Assembly (NCBI RefSeq): GCF_030651745.1
Contig: NZ_JAUSCC010000012.1
Coordinates: forward strand, 1 to 23,516
Direction of reading: 5' to 3'
DNA from: Methylophaga sp.
GTDB taxonomy: Bacteria > Pseudomonadota > Gammaproteobacteria > Nitrosococcales > Methylophagaceae
DNA: 23,516 nt
Each line of letters starts with the position of its first letter. Position 1 is the stretch's first letter. Positions 1 through 8,425 of this stretch are shown here, piece after piece. The translations under genes and the position numbers were made by a program. The notes beneath the pieces are model-generated. The model searched no databases. It was not told the origin of the DNA and saw nothing but the letters and a program-made list of their open reading frames with translations.

Positions 1-69
1 CAAGATGAGGTAAAACAGATTTTTGCCGCTGAGCAGCGAAGAAAAAAACAGTTTACTGGTGGCGTTCAT
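1..69 (-). CDS. pilJ: PilJ, type IV pilus methyl-accepting chemotaxis protein (N-terminal fragment)
   Basis: Only the first 23 codons lie in the window; the gene runs off the left edge. It begins at the ATG at 69, 24 bases after the pilI stop codon, with AGGA upstream in the gap. The visible peptide starts MNATSKLFFSSLLSGKNLFY and then turns hydrophobic, as expected just before the first membrane helix of a chemoreceptor. The identity rests mainly on position: in the pilGHIJK order known from Pseudomonas, the gene after pilI is the inner-membrane chemoreceptor PilJ. It would pass its signal through PilI (CheW-like) to the ChpA/PilL kinase. Too little is visible for domain support. Confidence 0.5.
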   Translation of the reverse strand, partial: MNATSKLFFSSLLSGKNLFYLIL

Positions 70-93
70 AGGGCGAGTCCTGAAATAAAATCG

Positions 94-642
94 TTAAGCG
101 GCTGCATTCAAAAATCTGGGATCTTCAGCTAATTTAAGCAAGCTGAAAACATGCCAATAGGTTTCCTGCTGATAAAGTCGACCTTGCAAATACGGCTTCA
201 GATGCATGTGTTGTCTGGCATCAGCCGGTTCCGGTTGGCGTTGGAAATGCTTCAGGCCAAACACTTCATCTACAATCAATCCGGTAAAAAACTCAGGATG
301 ATTCAAAACAATAACGCGTTTGCGTTTATCGGTAGGACTGCTGCTGCCTTGCAGGAACAGGTTCAAATCGATAAGTGGGAGTAAATCACCACGCAGGCTG
401 GTCATGCCGACCACCCAAGGCTGTGATTTTGGAACGGGAGTAATCTGCTGCGGTAATGGAAACACCTCGCGTGATTGACCAAGCGGAATAAGCAGATGCA
501 GGTTATCCAGACGAAAGCCGATGGCTGTCCAGGCGCCTTCCATATTGTCTTGCTGTGATAAGCCAGCAATGCGCTGCTGGCTGCGTCGTTCTATATCCTT
601 AAGGATGGCAATGATATCTGCCGGATTGTCCATTGTGGTCAT
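94..642 (-). CDS. pilI: PilI, CheW-like coupling protein of twitching motility
   Basis: This 182-residue protein has a short helical N-terminus and one CheW-like domain at about residues 38-175. The domain shows the typical run PWVVGMTSLRGDLLPLIDLN followed by RVIVLNHPEFFTGLIVDEVFG. CheW-type proteins bridge chemoreceptor and histidine kinase; in the Pil-Chp system PilI links PilJ to ChpA/PilL. The ATG at 642 overlaps the pilH stop in an ATGA junction, indicating translational coupling within pilGHIJ. A second in-frame ATG three codons later is possible, but the overlap favours the first. The length fits PilI of pseudomonads. CheW-fold assignment is firm; the name PilI follows from gene order. 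Confidence 0.88.
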   Translation of the reverse strand: MTTMDNPADIIAILKDIERRSQQRIAGLSQQDNMEGAWTAIGFRLDNLHLLIPLGQSREVFPLPQQITPVPKSQPWVVGMTSLRGDLLPLIDLNLFLQGSSSPTDKRKRVIVLNHPEFFTGLIVDEVFGLKHFQRQPEPADARQHMHLKPYLQGRLYQQETYWHVFSLLKLAEDPRFLNAAA

Positions 643-1010
643 GCTGACACTTCCACCAATTCATTTATTTGTAATATCAAATCATCTTCGGCCACCGGTT
701 TGCCCAGATAGCCTCGTGCTCCCTGGCGCATACCCCACATTCGATCGGTTTCCTGATGTTTGGATGAAACAATTACAATCGGAATATGAGCCGTGGCATT
801 ATCTTTAGTCAGCCGTCGAGTCGCCTGAAACCCATTTAAACCTGGCATGACAACATCCATCAAAATTAATTGAGGTAACTGGGATTGCGCCATTGCAACC
901 GCCTGCTCGCCATCTGTGGCGACGATGACTTCATGGCCATTTTTTTCCAACATTTTCTGTAATACATACACTTCTGTTGGCGAGTCATCGGCTATTAAAA
1001 TTAAAGCCAT
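639..1010 (-). CDS. pilH: PilH, single-domain response regulator
   Basis: This is a 123-residue CheY-like receiver domain with nothing else attached. It has the acidic pair D8-D9 (IADDS), phospho-acceptor D52 (LMDVVMPG), switch residue S82 (VSSK) and conserved lysine K104 (GKPV). In Pseudomonas, PilH and PilG are the two response regulators of the Pil-Chp system, controlling pilus retraction and extension through the ATPases. The open frame extends further upstream, but those residues overlap the end of pilG and are uncharacteristic. The ATG at 1010 gives the canonical MALILIADD start and leaves a 7-base gap after the pilG stop. The end overlaps pilI by 4 bases. Confidence 0.93.
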   Translation of the reverse strand: MALILIADDSPTEVYVLQKMLEKNGHEVIVATDGEQAVAMAQSQLPQLILMDVVMPGLNGFQATRRLTKDNATAHIPIVIVSSKHQETDRMWGMRQGARGYLGKPVAEDDLILQINELVEVSA

Positions 1011-1017
1011 ATAAAAT

Positions 1018-1431
1018 CTACGCGTCCTTGTTTTTATCGAGCAAATGCGTCCGTATCGCATCCAATAGATCATCGCGGGTAAAAGGCTTTGTCAAATATT
1101 GTTCTGCTCCCACAACCCGCCCCTTTGCTCGGTCGAATAAACCATCTTTACTGGATAGCATCACTACAGGAATATCCCGGTATTTGGGATTATTTTTTAC
1201 CAAGGCACAGGTTTGATAACCATCCAGTCGCGGCATCATGATATCGATAAAAATGATATCGGGATGCTGTCCACTGATGATTGGCAATGCTTCAAAACCA
1301 TTATCCGCGGTCAGTACTTCACAGCCTGCTTTCTGCAGCAGGGATTCAGCACTGCGGCGAATCGTTTTGCTGTCATCGATGACCATCACCTTAAGGCCCG
1401 AAAATTCTGATAAAGTCTCACTCACGGTCAT
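1018..1431 (-). CDS. pilG: PilG, single-domain response regulator
   Basis: This 137-residue CheY-like receiver has a short N-terminal extension. Visible landmarks are acidic pair D19-D20 (VIDDSKT), phospho-acceptor D63 (FIDIMMPRLDG), switch S93 (MLSSKDG) and K115 (TKPF). In Pseudomonas, PilG is needed for pilus extension and raises cAMP through the adenylate cyclase CyaB; that role is carried over by homology. It is the first gene of pilGHIJ, so the promoter should lie in the 273-base divergent region shared with gshA. The 7-base spacing to pilH and the ATGA overlap of pilH and pilI support one operon. Confidence 0.93.
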   Translation of the reverse strand: MTVSETLSEFSGLKVMVIDDSKTIRRSAESLLQKAGCEVLTADNGFEALPIISGQHPDIIFIDIMMPRLDGYQTCALVKNNPKYRDIPVVMLSSKDGLFDRAKGRVVGAEQYLTKPFTRDDLLDAIRTHLLDKNKDA

Positions 1432-1581
1432 TTGTACCTACAGCCCGACACATTCGATTAAAATCAGCCCTGAAGATAACCCATTTTTGATCGTCAGGCT
1501 AGTGACTACTTTCGATGTGGTGGACTGTTATTCCTTCATTTCTAAACGCATGGCAGAGTATGTATGACTTGAAATATCCAA

Positions 1582-1601
1582 TCTGTGTCCCATATCACAG
1601 T
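1582..1601. promoter_or_regulatory. CRP/Vfr-like palindrome between pilG and gshA
   Basis: The sequence TGTGTCCCATATCACA at 1584-1599 matches the CRP consensus TGTGA-N6-TCACA at nine of ten specified positions, and the symmetry continues outward as CTGTG/CACAG. It sits about 105 bases before gshA and 150 bases before pilG. A sequence TTGAAA (1569-1574) spaced 18 bases from TATCAC (1593-1598) could be a weak promoter toward gshA that the site would overlap. In Pseudomonas the CRP homologue Vfr is tied to the Pil-Chp system, so regulation of pilG is plausible. Single sites like this also occur by chance. Confidence 0.35.
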
Positions 1602-1704
1602 AACTGGGGTCTATTTATCTCTCATCGCTGCATCAATGGCGATGATAAAGGTTAAGTGACCATAGCCCTGCCAGCCTCATTTATATTGATTCAGAGAGTA
1701 CAAC

Positions 1705-2979
1705 ATGACATCAGCCGTACCGCATCTCACCACAGCCCTGAACGGGCCATTACTGGAATTGGAATCGCATTTACTTAAACGTCAAGCTGATGTGGAATGC
1801 TGGTTACGTGAACAGTGGCTGAAAACCCCAGCACCTTTTTATGCGTCGGTTGATCTGCGAAATTCCGGCTTTAAACTGGCACCGGTCGATACCAATTTAT
1901 TTCCGGCAGGGTTTAATAATCTGAATCCGGCATTTATGCCCTTATGTGTTCAAGCGGCGCAGTCAGCGGTTGAACGGCTTTGTCCAAAAGCTCGACGGGT
2001 GTTGATCATTGCGGAAAACCACACACGCAACCTGTTTTATATGGAAAGTGTAGAAACCTTAAGGGATATTTTCGAAAAAGCTGGTCTGGAAGCGCGCATT
2101 GCCAGTTTACGTGAAGATATTACCGAAACCATACAAGTAGAATTACCCTCTGGAAAAACCTGTGAAATTTCACCATTGGAACGACAGGGTAATCGAGTGG
2201 CGATTGGCGATTTTTCACCATGCCTGGTGTTATTGAATAATGATATGTCCGGTGGGCGCCCGGCAATTTTGGTAGGGCTGGAGCAGCAACTTGCGCCACC
2301 TCTGAAAGCCGGTTGGTCGACGCGCAAGAAATCCGATCATTTCACCCATTATTCGATGGTTGCACATGCTTTTGCAGAGCAGCTTGATATTGATCCATGG
2401 TTGGTATCACCGCTGACGTTGCAATGCGGTGAAGTGAATTTTATGGAGCGCAGTGGCATGGAATGCCTGGCGCGTAATGTAAATACTCTGCTCACGGCCA
2501 TTCAGAATAAATACGATCAATACGGCATTGACCGTGAACCTTTTGTGGTGGTGAAAGCGGATTCCGGGACCTACGGCATGGGCATTATGATGGTGAAAAG
2601 TGCTGATGAGCTTTTGAACCTGAATCGTAAACAACGCACCAAGATGTCCTCAGCCAAAGAGGGATTGGTAGTCGATAATGTGTTGGTTCAGGAAGGGGTT
2701 TATACATTTGAAACGCTGGGTGAAGATCAGGCCGTTGCGGAACCCGTTATTTACATGATGGATCACTTTGTTATCGGTGGATTTTATCGTGTGCATACTG
2801 GCCGAGGCATTGATGAAAATCTTAATGCTCCGGGAATGCACTTTGAGCCACTGGCATTTGCTCAGTCCTGTATTACCCCGGATAAATTTGATAAACCGGA
2901 TGCTGAGCCGAACCGGTTTTATGCCTATGGCGTGATTGCGCGGCTAGCATTGCTAGCCGCGGCAAGAGAATTGGCTTAG
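1705..2979 (+). CDS. gshA: Glutamate-cysteine ligase, proteobacterial GshA of the Acidithiobacillus-type family
   Basis: The enzyme ligates glutamate and cysteine with ATP, the first step of glutathione synthesis in the cytoplasm. The 424-residue protein resembles the family typified by Acidithiobacillus ferrooxidans (TIGR02049), not E. coli GshA. Recognisable blocks are VDTNLFPAGFNNL (61-73), NHTRNLFYMESV (105-116), the loop GWSTRKKSDHF (203-213) and the glycine-rich KADSGTYGMG (284-293), which looks like a nucleotide-binding segment. The ATG at 1705 follows a modest AGAG ribosome site. The stop overlaps the convergent FIST gene by 4 bases. No gshB is adjacent, although in Pseudomonas gshB is the neighbour of pilG. 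Family assignment is good; active-site roles are inferred. Confidence 0.87.
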   Translation: MTSAVPHLTTALNGPLLELESHLLKRQADVECWLREQWLKTPAPFYASVDLRNSGFKLAPVDTNLFPAGFNNLNPAFMPLCVQAAQSAVERLCPKARRVLIIAENHTRNLFYMESVETLRDIFEKAGLEARIASLREDITETIQVELPSGKTCEISPLERQGNRVAIGDFSPCLVLLNNDMSGGRPAILVGLEQQLAPPLKAGWSTRKKSDHFTHYSMVAHAFAEQLDIDPWLVSPLTLQCGEVNFMERSGMECLARNVNTLLTAIQNKYDQYGIDREPFVVVKADSGTYGMGIMMVKSADELLNLNRKQRTKMSSAKEGLVVDNVLVQEGVYTFETLGEDQAVAEPVIYMMDHFVIGGFYRVHTGRGIDENLNAPGMHFEPLAFAQSCITPDKFDKPDAEPNRFYAYGVIARLALLAAARELA

Positions 2980-4118
2980 GCGTTATGTTCGCTTAAATAA
3001 GCGATAGTCATGGTCTGGTTATGTAACTGACTGTGACTATCGTCTTCACCGGAACATATTTCGCCATTTGAGTAAAAGCCGGTGATTCCGGTTTGCATGC
3101 CTAAGAGGCGTTGCACTGCATAGACTTCATCTGAAACCTGTTCTTCCATCACAAGTTTACGACCGACACAACTGACACAGATGGCCAGGGCTTTATCGTT
3201 AATATCCACTTTCTTCAATAAAATCTGCCGGGCGGCGTCACTGGCTCCGGCGACCAGTTGATCATGATCGGATTTCAGAAAACGCACTGTTGCCCCTTCA
3301 GCAATATTACCGGCAAAGGTCATACTGTTTTCTTTTTCGTTAATCGATAGCAAGGTTCGTATTACATTGACGTTTTTGTCATCCATGATAGCGAACGGAA
3401 AATTAAGGCCGGAGGAGGGCAGTTCGCTGGCGTAATAGCCGATATACATTTTATAAAGCGGTAAGGCGGGTTTGTTATCCATTTCATAGACCACATTTTT
3501 AATGGCCTTAGTGATACGTCTTGGTGGACCATATGGTTTCCAACCACCCAATGCGCCGCTGGTCACAATCGCATCTTTGCCATAAATCCCTACGGCAATC
3601 ACAATACGATCTTTGATTTGGTCATTATTCAGTAACAATGTCTTGGTAAATTTGGCATCATCGCCCGCCAGACCGCCTGTAATAGGCGTGTTGGGTAAAA
3701 CTTCCTGCAAACCTTCAACCAGTTCTGAACCATTTACATTTAGGCCGTCACTGAGCACAAATACGCCTTTCAAATCTGGAGAAAGTAACTCGTTGGCAAT
3801 CTGAGCACCTAACGCATGAGACTGTTCCATGCTGTTTACCGGTTTGCAGATAAAGCGAAGCTCACTACGTTGCCAATGCATGGCGGTGATATGTACGCTG
3901 TCATCAAATACGCCGTCACCGGTAATTTCCCCGGAAGTAGTGCATCCGATGATTTGGGCATTGGGATAGCGTTTCTGTAATTGACTGGCAAAGTTACGTT
4001 CACTGAAACGGTTAACTGAGCCGAAAACCAACACCCAGTTCGCTTCACTCAACGACGTTGTTGAGGAGAGTTTGTTAAAACCGCTCTTGGAGGGTAGATG
4101 TTCCTGTACAAACTTCAT
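2976..4118 (-). CDS. Stand-alone FIST domain sensory protein
   Basis: This 380-residue protein consists of FIST_N (about 28-225, with GCTTSGEITGDGVFDDSV at 58-75 and TGGLAGDD at 147-154) and FIST_C (about 226-375, with GFYSNGEI at 347-354 and LHNQTM at 365-370). FIST domains are cytoplasmic ligand sensors, usually near signalling proteins; the NosP group binds haem and senses nitric oxide. No output domain is present. I start it at the ATG at 4118, which has AGG nine bases upstream. The frame continues to a TTG at 4181, but a GAGG only three bases before that codon is badly placed. It converges on gshA and lies one gene away from the pil chemosensory operon. The ligand is unknown. Confidence 0.85.
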   Translation of the reverse strand: MKFVQEHLPSKSGFNKLSSTTSLSEANWVLVFGSVNRFSERNFASQLQKRYPNAQIIGCTTSGEITGDGVFDDSVHITAMHWQRSELRFICKPVNSMEQSHALGAQIANELLSPDLKGVFVLSDGLNVNGSELVEGLQEVLPNTPITGGLAGDDAKFTKTLLLNNDQIKDRIVIAVGIYGKDAIVTSGALGGWKPYGPPRRITKAIKNVVYEMDNKPALPLYKMYIGYYASELPSSGLNFPFAIMDDKNVNVIRTLLSINEKENSMTFAGNIAEGATVRFLKSDHDQLVAGASDAARQILLKKVDINDKALAICVSCVGRKLVMEEQVSDEVYAVQRLLGMQTGITGFYSNGEICSGEDDSHSQLHNQTMTIAYLSEHNA

Positions 4119-4200
4119 TTGCGTAAACCTAACATCCTGAAATTTAAATGAATCATTAGCTTCCTTGTTAAATGTGTTCAAAAACCTCAGCCGATACTAC

Positions 4201-4249
4201 ATCAGTTCACAGAATACTGGGAGTAGCTTAATTCAAAATGTGAACTGAT
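4201..4249. repeat. Perfect 11-bp inverted repeat upstream of the FIST gene
   Basis: ATCAGTTCACA (4201-4211) and TGTGAACTGAT (4239-4249) are exact reverse complements separated by 27 bases. They lie 83-131 bases upstream of the FIST start codon and before the gatB terminator. The arm centres are 38 bases apart, and on the minus strand the spacer contains TTGAAT and TATTCT, which could form part of a promoter. There is no T-run next to either arm, so a terminator is unlikely. A repressor site pair flanking the promoter is the simplest reading. Confidence 0.6.
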
Positions 4250-4268
4250 TTGCACAAATTCGGGGCAT

Positions 4269-4304
4269 AAAAAAACCCTGAACGTATAGTAACGTCAGGG
4301 CTTT
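4269..4304 (-). terminator. Rho-independent terminator of gatB
   Basis: On the minus strand, 21 bases after the gatB stop, the arms CCCTGACGT and ACGTTCAGGG (one bulged base) close a 6-base loop and are followed by seven T residues. It separates gatB from the FIST gene. The flanking AAAAGC on the other side makes it weakly bidirectional. Confidence 0.85.
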
Positions 4305-4324
4305 TATCATTTTAAGCCAAAAAG

Positions 4325-5767
4325 CTAACCGGCTAATTTTTGTTTGAGAATATCATTCACCTGACCTGGATTGGCTTGACCTTTAGAGGCTTTCATTACC
4401 TGGCCTACAAAAAAGCCGAATAACTGCTCTTTGCCATCACGATATTGTTGTAATTGCTCAGGATTAGCGGCGATCACTTCATCAATCATAGCTTCAATGG
4501 CACCGGTATCGGTCACCTGTTTAAGGCCTTTGGATTCGATCACCGCATCGGCATCCGCACCTTCGCCATTCCAGATGGATTCAAATACCTGCTTGGCGAT
4601 TTTGCCTGAGATGGTGTTGTCCTGGATGCGTAATAACACACTGCCAAGTTGTTCTGCCGTTACCGGTGATTCGGTGATTTCCAAACCTGCTTTATTTAAC
4701 GCGCCAGACAGATCGCCGATGACCCAGTTGGCACATTGTTTGGGATCTTTATTGCCGGTTGCAGCAAGCACTGCTTCGAAATAATCAGCCAGTTCACGAC
4801 TGCTGGTCAATACACTTGCATCGTATTTGGATAAGCCCATTTCACTGACAAAACGATCGCGTTTTTCGTTTGGTAATTCAGGCAAAGTGGCACGGACCTG
4901 TTCGAGCAGTCCTTCATCCAACACTAATGGCAATAAGTCTGGATCCGGGAAGTAACGATAGTCGTTGGCTTCTTCTTTACTGCGCATGGAGCGGGTTTCA
5001 TTTTTATCCGCATCATACAGACGGGTTTCCTGAACCACTGTGCCACCGGATTCAATCACATCAATCTGCCGTTCAACTTCGATATTGATTGCGCGTTCGA
5101 CATTACGGAATGAGTTGATGTTTTTCAGTTCAGCACGGGTACCGAATTTTTCCTGACCTTTAGGGCGTACGGAAACGTTGGCATCACAGCGAAATGAGCC
5201 TTCCTGCATATTGCCGTCACAGATTTCCAGATAACGCACCAAGGAGTGGATTTTTTTCATATAGGCAACGGCTTCTTTGGCACTGCGCATATCCGGCTCA
5301 GAAACGATTTCCAGTAATGGTGTACCAGCACGATTTAAATCGATGCCGGTTTGACCGTGAAAATCTTCGTGTAAGGATTTACCGGCGTCTTCTTCAAGAT
5401 GGGCACGGGTGATGCCAATAACTTTCTCGCTGCCATCTTCCATTTCGACGGTGAGTTGACCTTTACCGACAATCGGTAATTCAAACTGGCTAATTTGGTA
5501 GCCTTTAGGTAAATCAGGATAGAAGTAATTTTTGCGGGCAAACACCGAGCGATCGGCAATTTCAGCATCCACGGCAAGACCGAATTTAACAGCCATGCGT
5601 ACCGCTTCTTTATTTAACACCGGCAGTACACCTGGTAAACCCAGATCAACGGCACATGCCTGAGAGTTAGGTGCTGCACCGTAAGCTGTTGCTGCTCCGG
5701 AGAAAATTTTTGTTTTGGTTGCAAGTTGGGTATGGATCTCTAACCCGATAACAACTTCCCATTCCAT
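4325..5767 (-). CDS. gatB: Aspartyl/glutamyl-tRNA(Asn/Gln) amidotransferase subunit B
   Basis: GatB is the kinase/tRNA-binding subunit of GatCAB, which converts misacylated Glu-tRNA(Gln) or Asp-tRNA(Asn) to the correct aminoacyl-tRNA. The 480 residues match the family length. The N-terminal catalytic part begins with the GatB signature [13 protein letters not shown] and includes [12 protein letters not shown] and [17 protein letters not shown]. The tRNA-binding C-terminal YqeY-like tail covers about residues 330-478. The ATG at 5767 has CAGG nine bases upstream. Unusually, gatC and gatA do not precede it; a HAD phosphatase does, and an extended -10 promoter appears between them. No frameshift or missing motif is seen. 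Confidence 0.97.
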   Translation of the reverse strand: MEWEVVIGLEIHTQLATKTKIFSGAATAYGAAPNSQACAVDLGLPGVLPVLNKEAVRMAVKFGLAVDAEIADRSVFARKNYFYPDLPKGYQISQFELPIVGKGQLTVEMEDGSEKVIGITRAHLEEDAGKSLHEDFHGQTGIDLNRAGTPLLEIVSEPDMRSAKEAVAYMKKIHSLVRYLEICDGNMQEGSFRCDANVSVRPKGQEKFGTRAELKNINSFRNVERAINIEVERQIDVIESGGTVVQETRLYDADKNETRSMRSKEEANDYRYFPDPDLLPLVLDEGLLEQVRATLPELPNEKRDRFVSEMGLSKYDASVLTSSRELADYFEAVLAATGNKDPKQCANWVIGDLSGALNKAGLEITESPVTAEQLGSVLLRIQDNTISGKIAKQVFESIWNGEGADADAVIESKGLKQVTDTGAIEAMIDEVIAANPEQLQQYRDGKEQLFGFFVGQVMKASKGQANPGQVNDILKQKLAG

Positions 5768-5803
5768 AATTGATGGCCTGAATTTAAGTGATTAAAACCC
5801 CGA

Positions 5804-5812
5804 ATTGTAGCA
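5804..5812 (-). promoter_or_regulatory. Extended -10 promoter element before gatB
   Basis: The minus strand reads TGCTACAAT here, a close match to the extended -10 consensus TGnTATAAT. It lies about 37 bases before the gatB ATG, just beyond the HAD gene stop codon. No good -35 is visible, which is usual for extended -10 promoters. It would let gatB be expressed independently of the upstream HAD gene. Confidence 0.4.
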
Positions 5813-5813
5813 A

Positions 5814-6470
5814 TTATTCACGCAGGCTGAGGATTTTCCAGCCACGTTGTCGTGCAATTTCGGCCAATGTCTCATCCGGATCTACTGCGATAGGTGTATC
5901 GACCTGCTCCAATAATGGCAGATCATTGTGTGAATCACTGTAGAAATAACTGCCATCCAAATCGTAGCCATGCTTCGCTAACCAATGTTGTAGACGAGTT
6001 ACTTTGCCATGTTGAAATGACGGCACACCCTGAACCTGACCGGTATAGCGACCATCAACCATTTCCGGATCGGTAGCTATCAGATTGTCGATACCTAATA
6101 TTTCAGCAATGGGTGTGGTTAAAAAACTATTGGTGGCGGTGATAATTAACAGAATGTCGCCTTGCCGACGGTGATGTTCAATCAACTCGCGACCTTTTGG
6201 CAGAATAATTGGCAGGATTTTCTGTTGCAGGTAATCCGCACGCCAGCTCAACAGATCCTGCATGCTGTTTTTTGCCAACGGTTCAAACACAAACTGCAGA
6301 AATGCATTGATATCCAGCTGGCCTGCTTGATAGTCGTGATAATAAGCCAGATTGGTGTCGTGATAACTCTGCGGATCTACGATGTTATTTTCCGCCAAAT
6401 AGCGCCCCCACAAATAATCACTGTCACCACCGAGTAAGGTATTGTCTAAATCAAATATTGCTAAAGCCAT
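5814..6470 (-). CDS. HAD superfamily subfamily IB phosphatase (phosphoserine phosphatase-like)
   Basis: All four HAD motifs are visible in 218 residues: D7-x-D9 (FDLDNT), T111 (LIITATN), K156 (GKVTRL) and D179/D183 (YSDSHNDLPLL). The helical cap at about residues 20-85 is the IB arrangement seen in SerB-like enzymes. The family is cytoplasmic and removes phosphate from small molecules; the physiological substrate is not predictable here. It is divergent from rppH, a pairing I also associate with pseudomonads. The gene lies 46 bases upstream of gatB. The ribosome binding site is poor. A TACAAT element at 6505-6510 on the minus strand is a candidate -10. Confidence 0.88.
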   Translation of the reverse strand: MALAIFDLDNTLLGGDSDYLWGRYLAENNIVDPQSYHDTNLAYYHDYQAGQLDINAFLQFVFEPLAKNSMQDLLSWRADYLQQKILPIILPKGRELIEHHRRQGDILLIITATNSFLTTPIAEILGIDNLIATDPEMVDGRYTGQVQGVPSFQHGKVTRLQHWLAKHGYDLDGSYFYSDSHNDLPLLEQVDTPIAVDPDETLAEIARQRGWKILSLRE

Positions 6471-6617
6471 TGTAACTGGTCATGTCCCGATAAAATGAGC
6501 GCCTATTGTAAGACAAAATGCGTTGCATCCTCATGTCTCATTCACTAATCTAAACTTATTATAAATAATTGTGCTGGCGGCCCGTGCTTATCGTTGCCCC
6601 CGGCGAGAGATTGAACC

Positions 6618-7133
6618 GTGATAGACAAAGATGGCTTTAGAGCCAATGTGGGGATAATCCTCTGCAATGATCTCAACCAGGTGTTGTGGGCGCAACGTGC
6701 CCAACATGATTCATGGCAGTTTCCCCAGGGCGGCATTAAAAATAATGAAACGCCTGAACAGGCAGCCTTTCGTGAACTGACGGAAGAAATCGGCCTGGGG
6801 CGTGAACATGTTGAGTTGCTAGCCACCACTCGGGGATGGTTGCGTTACCGTCTGCCTAAACGTTATCTGCGTTATGGCAATAAACCATTGTGTATCGGCC
6901 AAAAACAACGCTGGTTTCTGATGCGATTCACCGGTAATGAAACTGATGTAAGACTGGATCTGCATGACAAACCTGAGTTTGATGATTGGCGTTGGGTGGA
7001 TTATTGGACACCGGTCGAGGAAATCGTCTTTTTCAAACGCCGGGTGTATGAAAAAGCACTGCACGAATTTGCCCCGTTATTATTTCCTGAATATCGAAAA
7101 CGTGCCGGTAAGCAGGATTCATCAATAAGTTAA
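6618..7133 (+). CDS. rppH: RppH, RNA 5'-pyrophosphohydrolase (Nudix)
   Basis: RppH removes pyrophosphate from mRNA 5' ends and so licenses RNase E decay. The start [17 protein letters not shown] is characteristic. The Nudix box is complete at residues 38-60 (G38, E44, R52-E53, E56-E57, G59), with the metal-binding glutamates intact. The 171 residues are typical for the family. The start codon is GTG at 6618, preceded by GCGAGAGA. The 147-base gap to the divergent HAD gene holds TATAAA at 6560-6565 as a candidate -10. The stop overlaps the convergent argA stop by 4 bases. Confidence 0.95.
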   Translation: MIDKDGFRANVGIILCNDLNQVLWAQRAQHDSWQFPQGGIKNNETPEQAAFRELTEEIGLGREHVELLATTRGWLRYRLPKRYLRYGNKPLCIGQKQRWFLMRFTGNETDVRLDLHDKPEFDDWRWVDYWTPVEEIVFFKRRVYEKALHEFAPLLFPEYRKRAGKQDSSIS

Positions 7134-8425
7134 GCCAGCGATTTTCTAAATACGCTGGAATTACGCTGATAATTGTATAAGGCCTGTTTTTGCATCGGTA
7201 AGTCACTGATGGCCGATGGCTGAAAACCATGTTCAATAAACCAATGTGCAGTTTGAGTCGTCAGCACATAGAGGTTCATCCATCCGGCTGCTTTGGCTTG
7301 TTTTTCCAACGTCGACAATAACTGCTTACCACGACCCTGATGGCGATAATCTGGTGAAATCGCCATACACGCCAATTCAGCGGCATTGTTTTCCGGGTAT
7401 GGATATAACGCTGCGCAAGCCACTACTGTGCTATCACGCTCCATCACTGTGAAATGTTCGATTTCCCGCTCCAGCAATTCCCTCGAACGTTTGACCAATA
7501 CACCGCTTTGTTCCAGAGGTTGTAATAATTCCAGGATACCACCGACATCTTCAATAGTGGCTTGGCGAGTGGTTTCAAAAGAGGTCGCACTGATTAACGT
7601 GCCCACACCGTCACGGCTGAATAATTCCTGCAGTAATGCGCCATCAATGGAACGATCCAGTAAATGTACCCGGTCAACACCTGCTTCACAGGCAGCGACA
7701 GCAGCATTCAGTGACGGATGATCATAATCTTTGACTTGTTGTAGCGTGATTTCACGCGGCAGTTCGGCATTGCTCTGACCAATAAAAATCAGTTTGTCGG
7801 CCTGTAATCTGCTGGCTACGGCAGTCGCAATGGCCTCGGCTGATAAATTAAAAATTTCACCAGTGAGTGAGTAACCTAAAGGCGGCAGCAACACTAAATT
7901 GCCATTGCTTAATTGTTGTTGAATAGCTTCGGCATCAATACGTCTGACTTCACCGGTATGTCCCAGATCAACACCATCAAGAATGCCGGCAGGACGGGCA
8001 GTCACCAGATTGCCACTGACACAGCGAATCCGTGAATCAGCCATCGGTGTGTGCGGTAAGCCAAAAGAGAGTTTGGATTCAATGGCGATGCGTAAATCAC
8101 CTACAACAGCACGGGCAACTTGCAGACTGGCATCATCAGTTATCCGCAAGCCGCGATGATATTTCACAGCTATATCAAGCTTTTCACATTTAGCTTCAAT
8201 TTGAGGTCGTGCCCCGAAAACCAGCACCAGACGAATATCCAGGCTATTAAGGATGGCCAGATCATGAATCAAGTGATCAAAGTTATCTGCTGCGACAGTT
8301 TCACCATCAAAAGCAATAACAAATGTCGCACCACTGTGCGCATGAATATAAGGTGCAGCCGCTCTGAACCAGGAGGTTGTGGTGGCGAAATGCGCGTCAG
8401 TAGGATGTTGTGATGATGAATTCAT
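7130..8425 (-). CDS. argA: Amino-acid N-acetyltransferase (N-acetylglutamate synthase) ArgA
   Basis: ArgA transfers acetyl from acetyl-CoA to glutamate, the first committed step of arginine synthesis. The 431-residue protein has the classical two-domain form. An amino-acid-kinase-like regulatory domain covers about 18-285 ([30 protein letters not shown]). A GNAT catalytic domain covers about 288-431, with the acetyl-CoA loop [11 protein letters not shown] (360-370) and the family ending [13 protein letters not shown]. Relative to E. coli ArgA the N-terminus is a little longer. The ribosome site before the ATG at 8425 is weak (AAAAAGA). It is divergent from ilvD. Arginine feedback inhibition is usual for this form and inferred here. 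Confidence 0.95.
   Translation of the reverse strand: MNSSSQHPTDAHFATTTSWFRAAAPYIHAHSGATFVIAFDGETVAADNFDHLIHDLAILNSLDIRLVLVFGARPQIEAKCEKLDIAVKYHRGLRITDDASLQVARAVVGDLRIAIESKLSFGLPHTPMADSRIRCVSGNLVTARPAGILDGVDLGHTGEVRRIDAEAIQQQLSNGNLVLLPPLGYSLTGEIFNLSAEAIATAVASRLQADKLIFIGQSNAELPREITLQQVKDYDHPSLNAAVAACEAGVDRVHLLDRSIDGALLQELFSRDGVGTLISATSFETTRQATIEDVGGILELLQPLEQSGVLVKRSRELLEREIEHFTVMERDSTVVACAALYPYPENNAAELACMAISPDYRHQGRGKQLLSTLEKQAKAAGWMNLYVLTTQTAHWFIEHGFQPSAISDLPMQKQALYNYQRNSSVFRKSLA

Noticed and set aside
639..1073. Longer PilH with 21 extra N-terminal residues
   Set aside because: The extension overlaps the end of pilG and is unlike receiver domains; the internal ATG at 1010 gives the family start right after the pilG stop.
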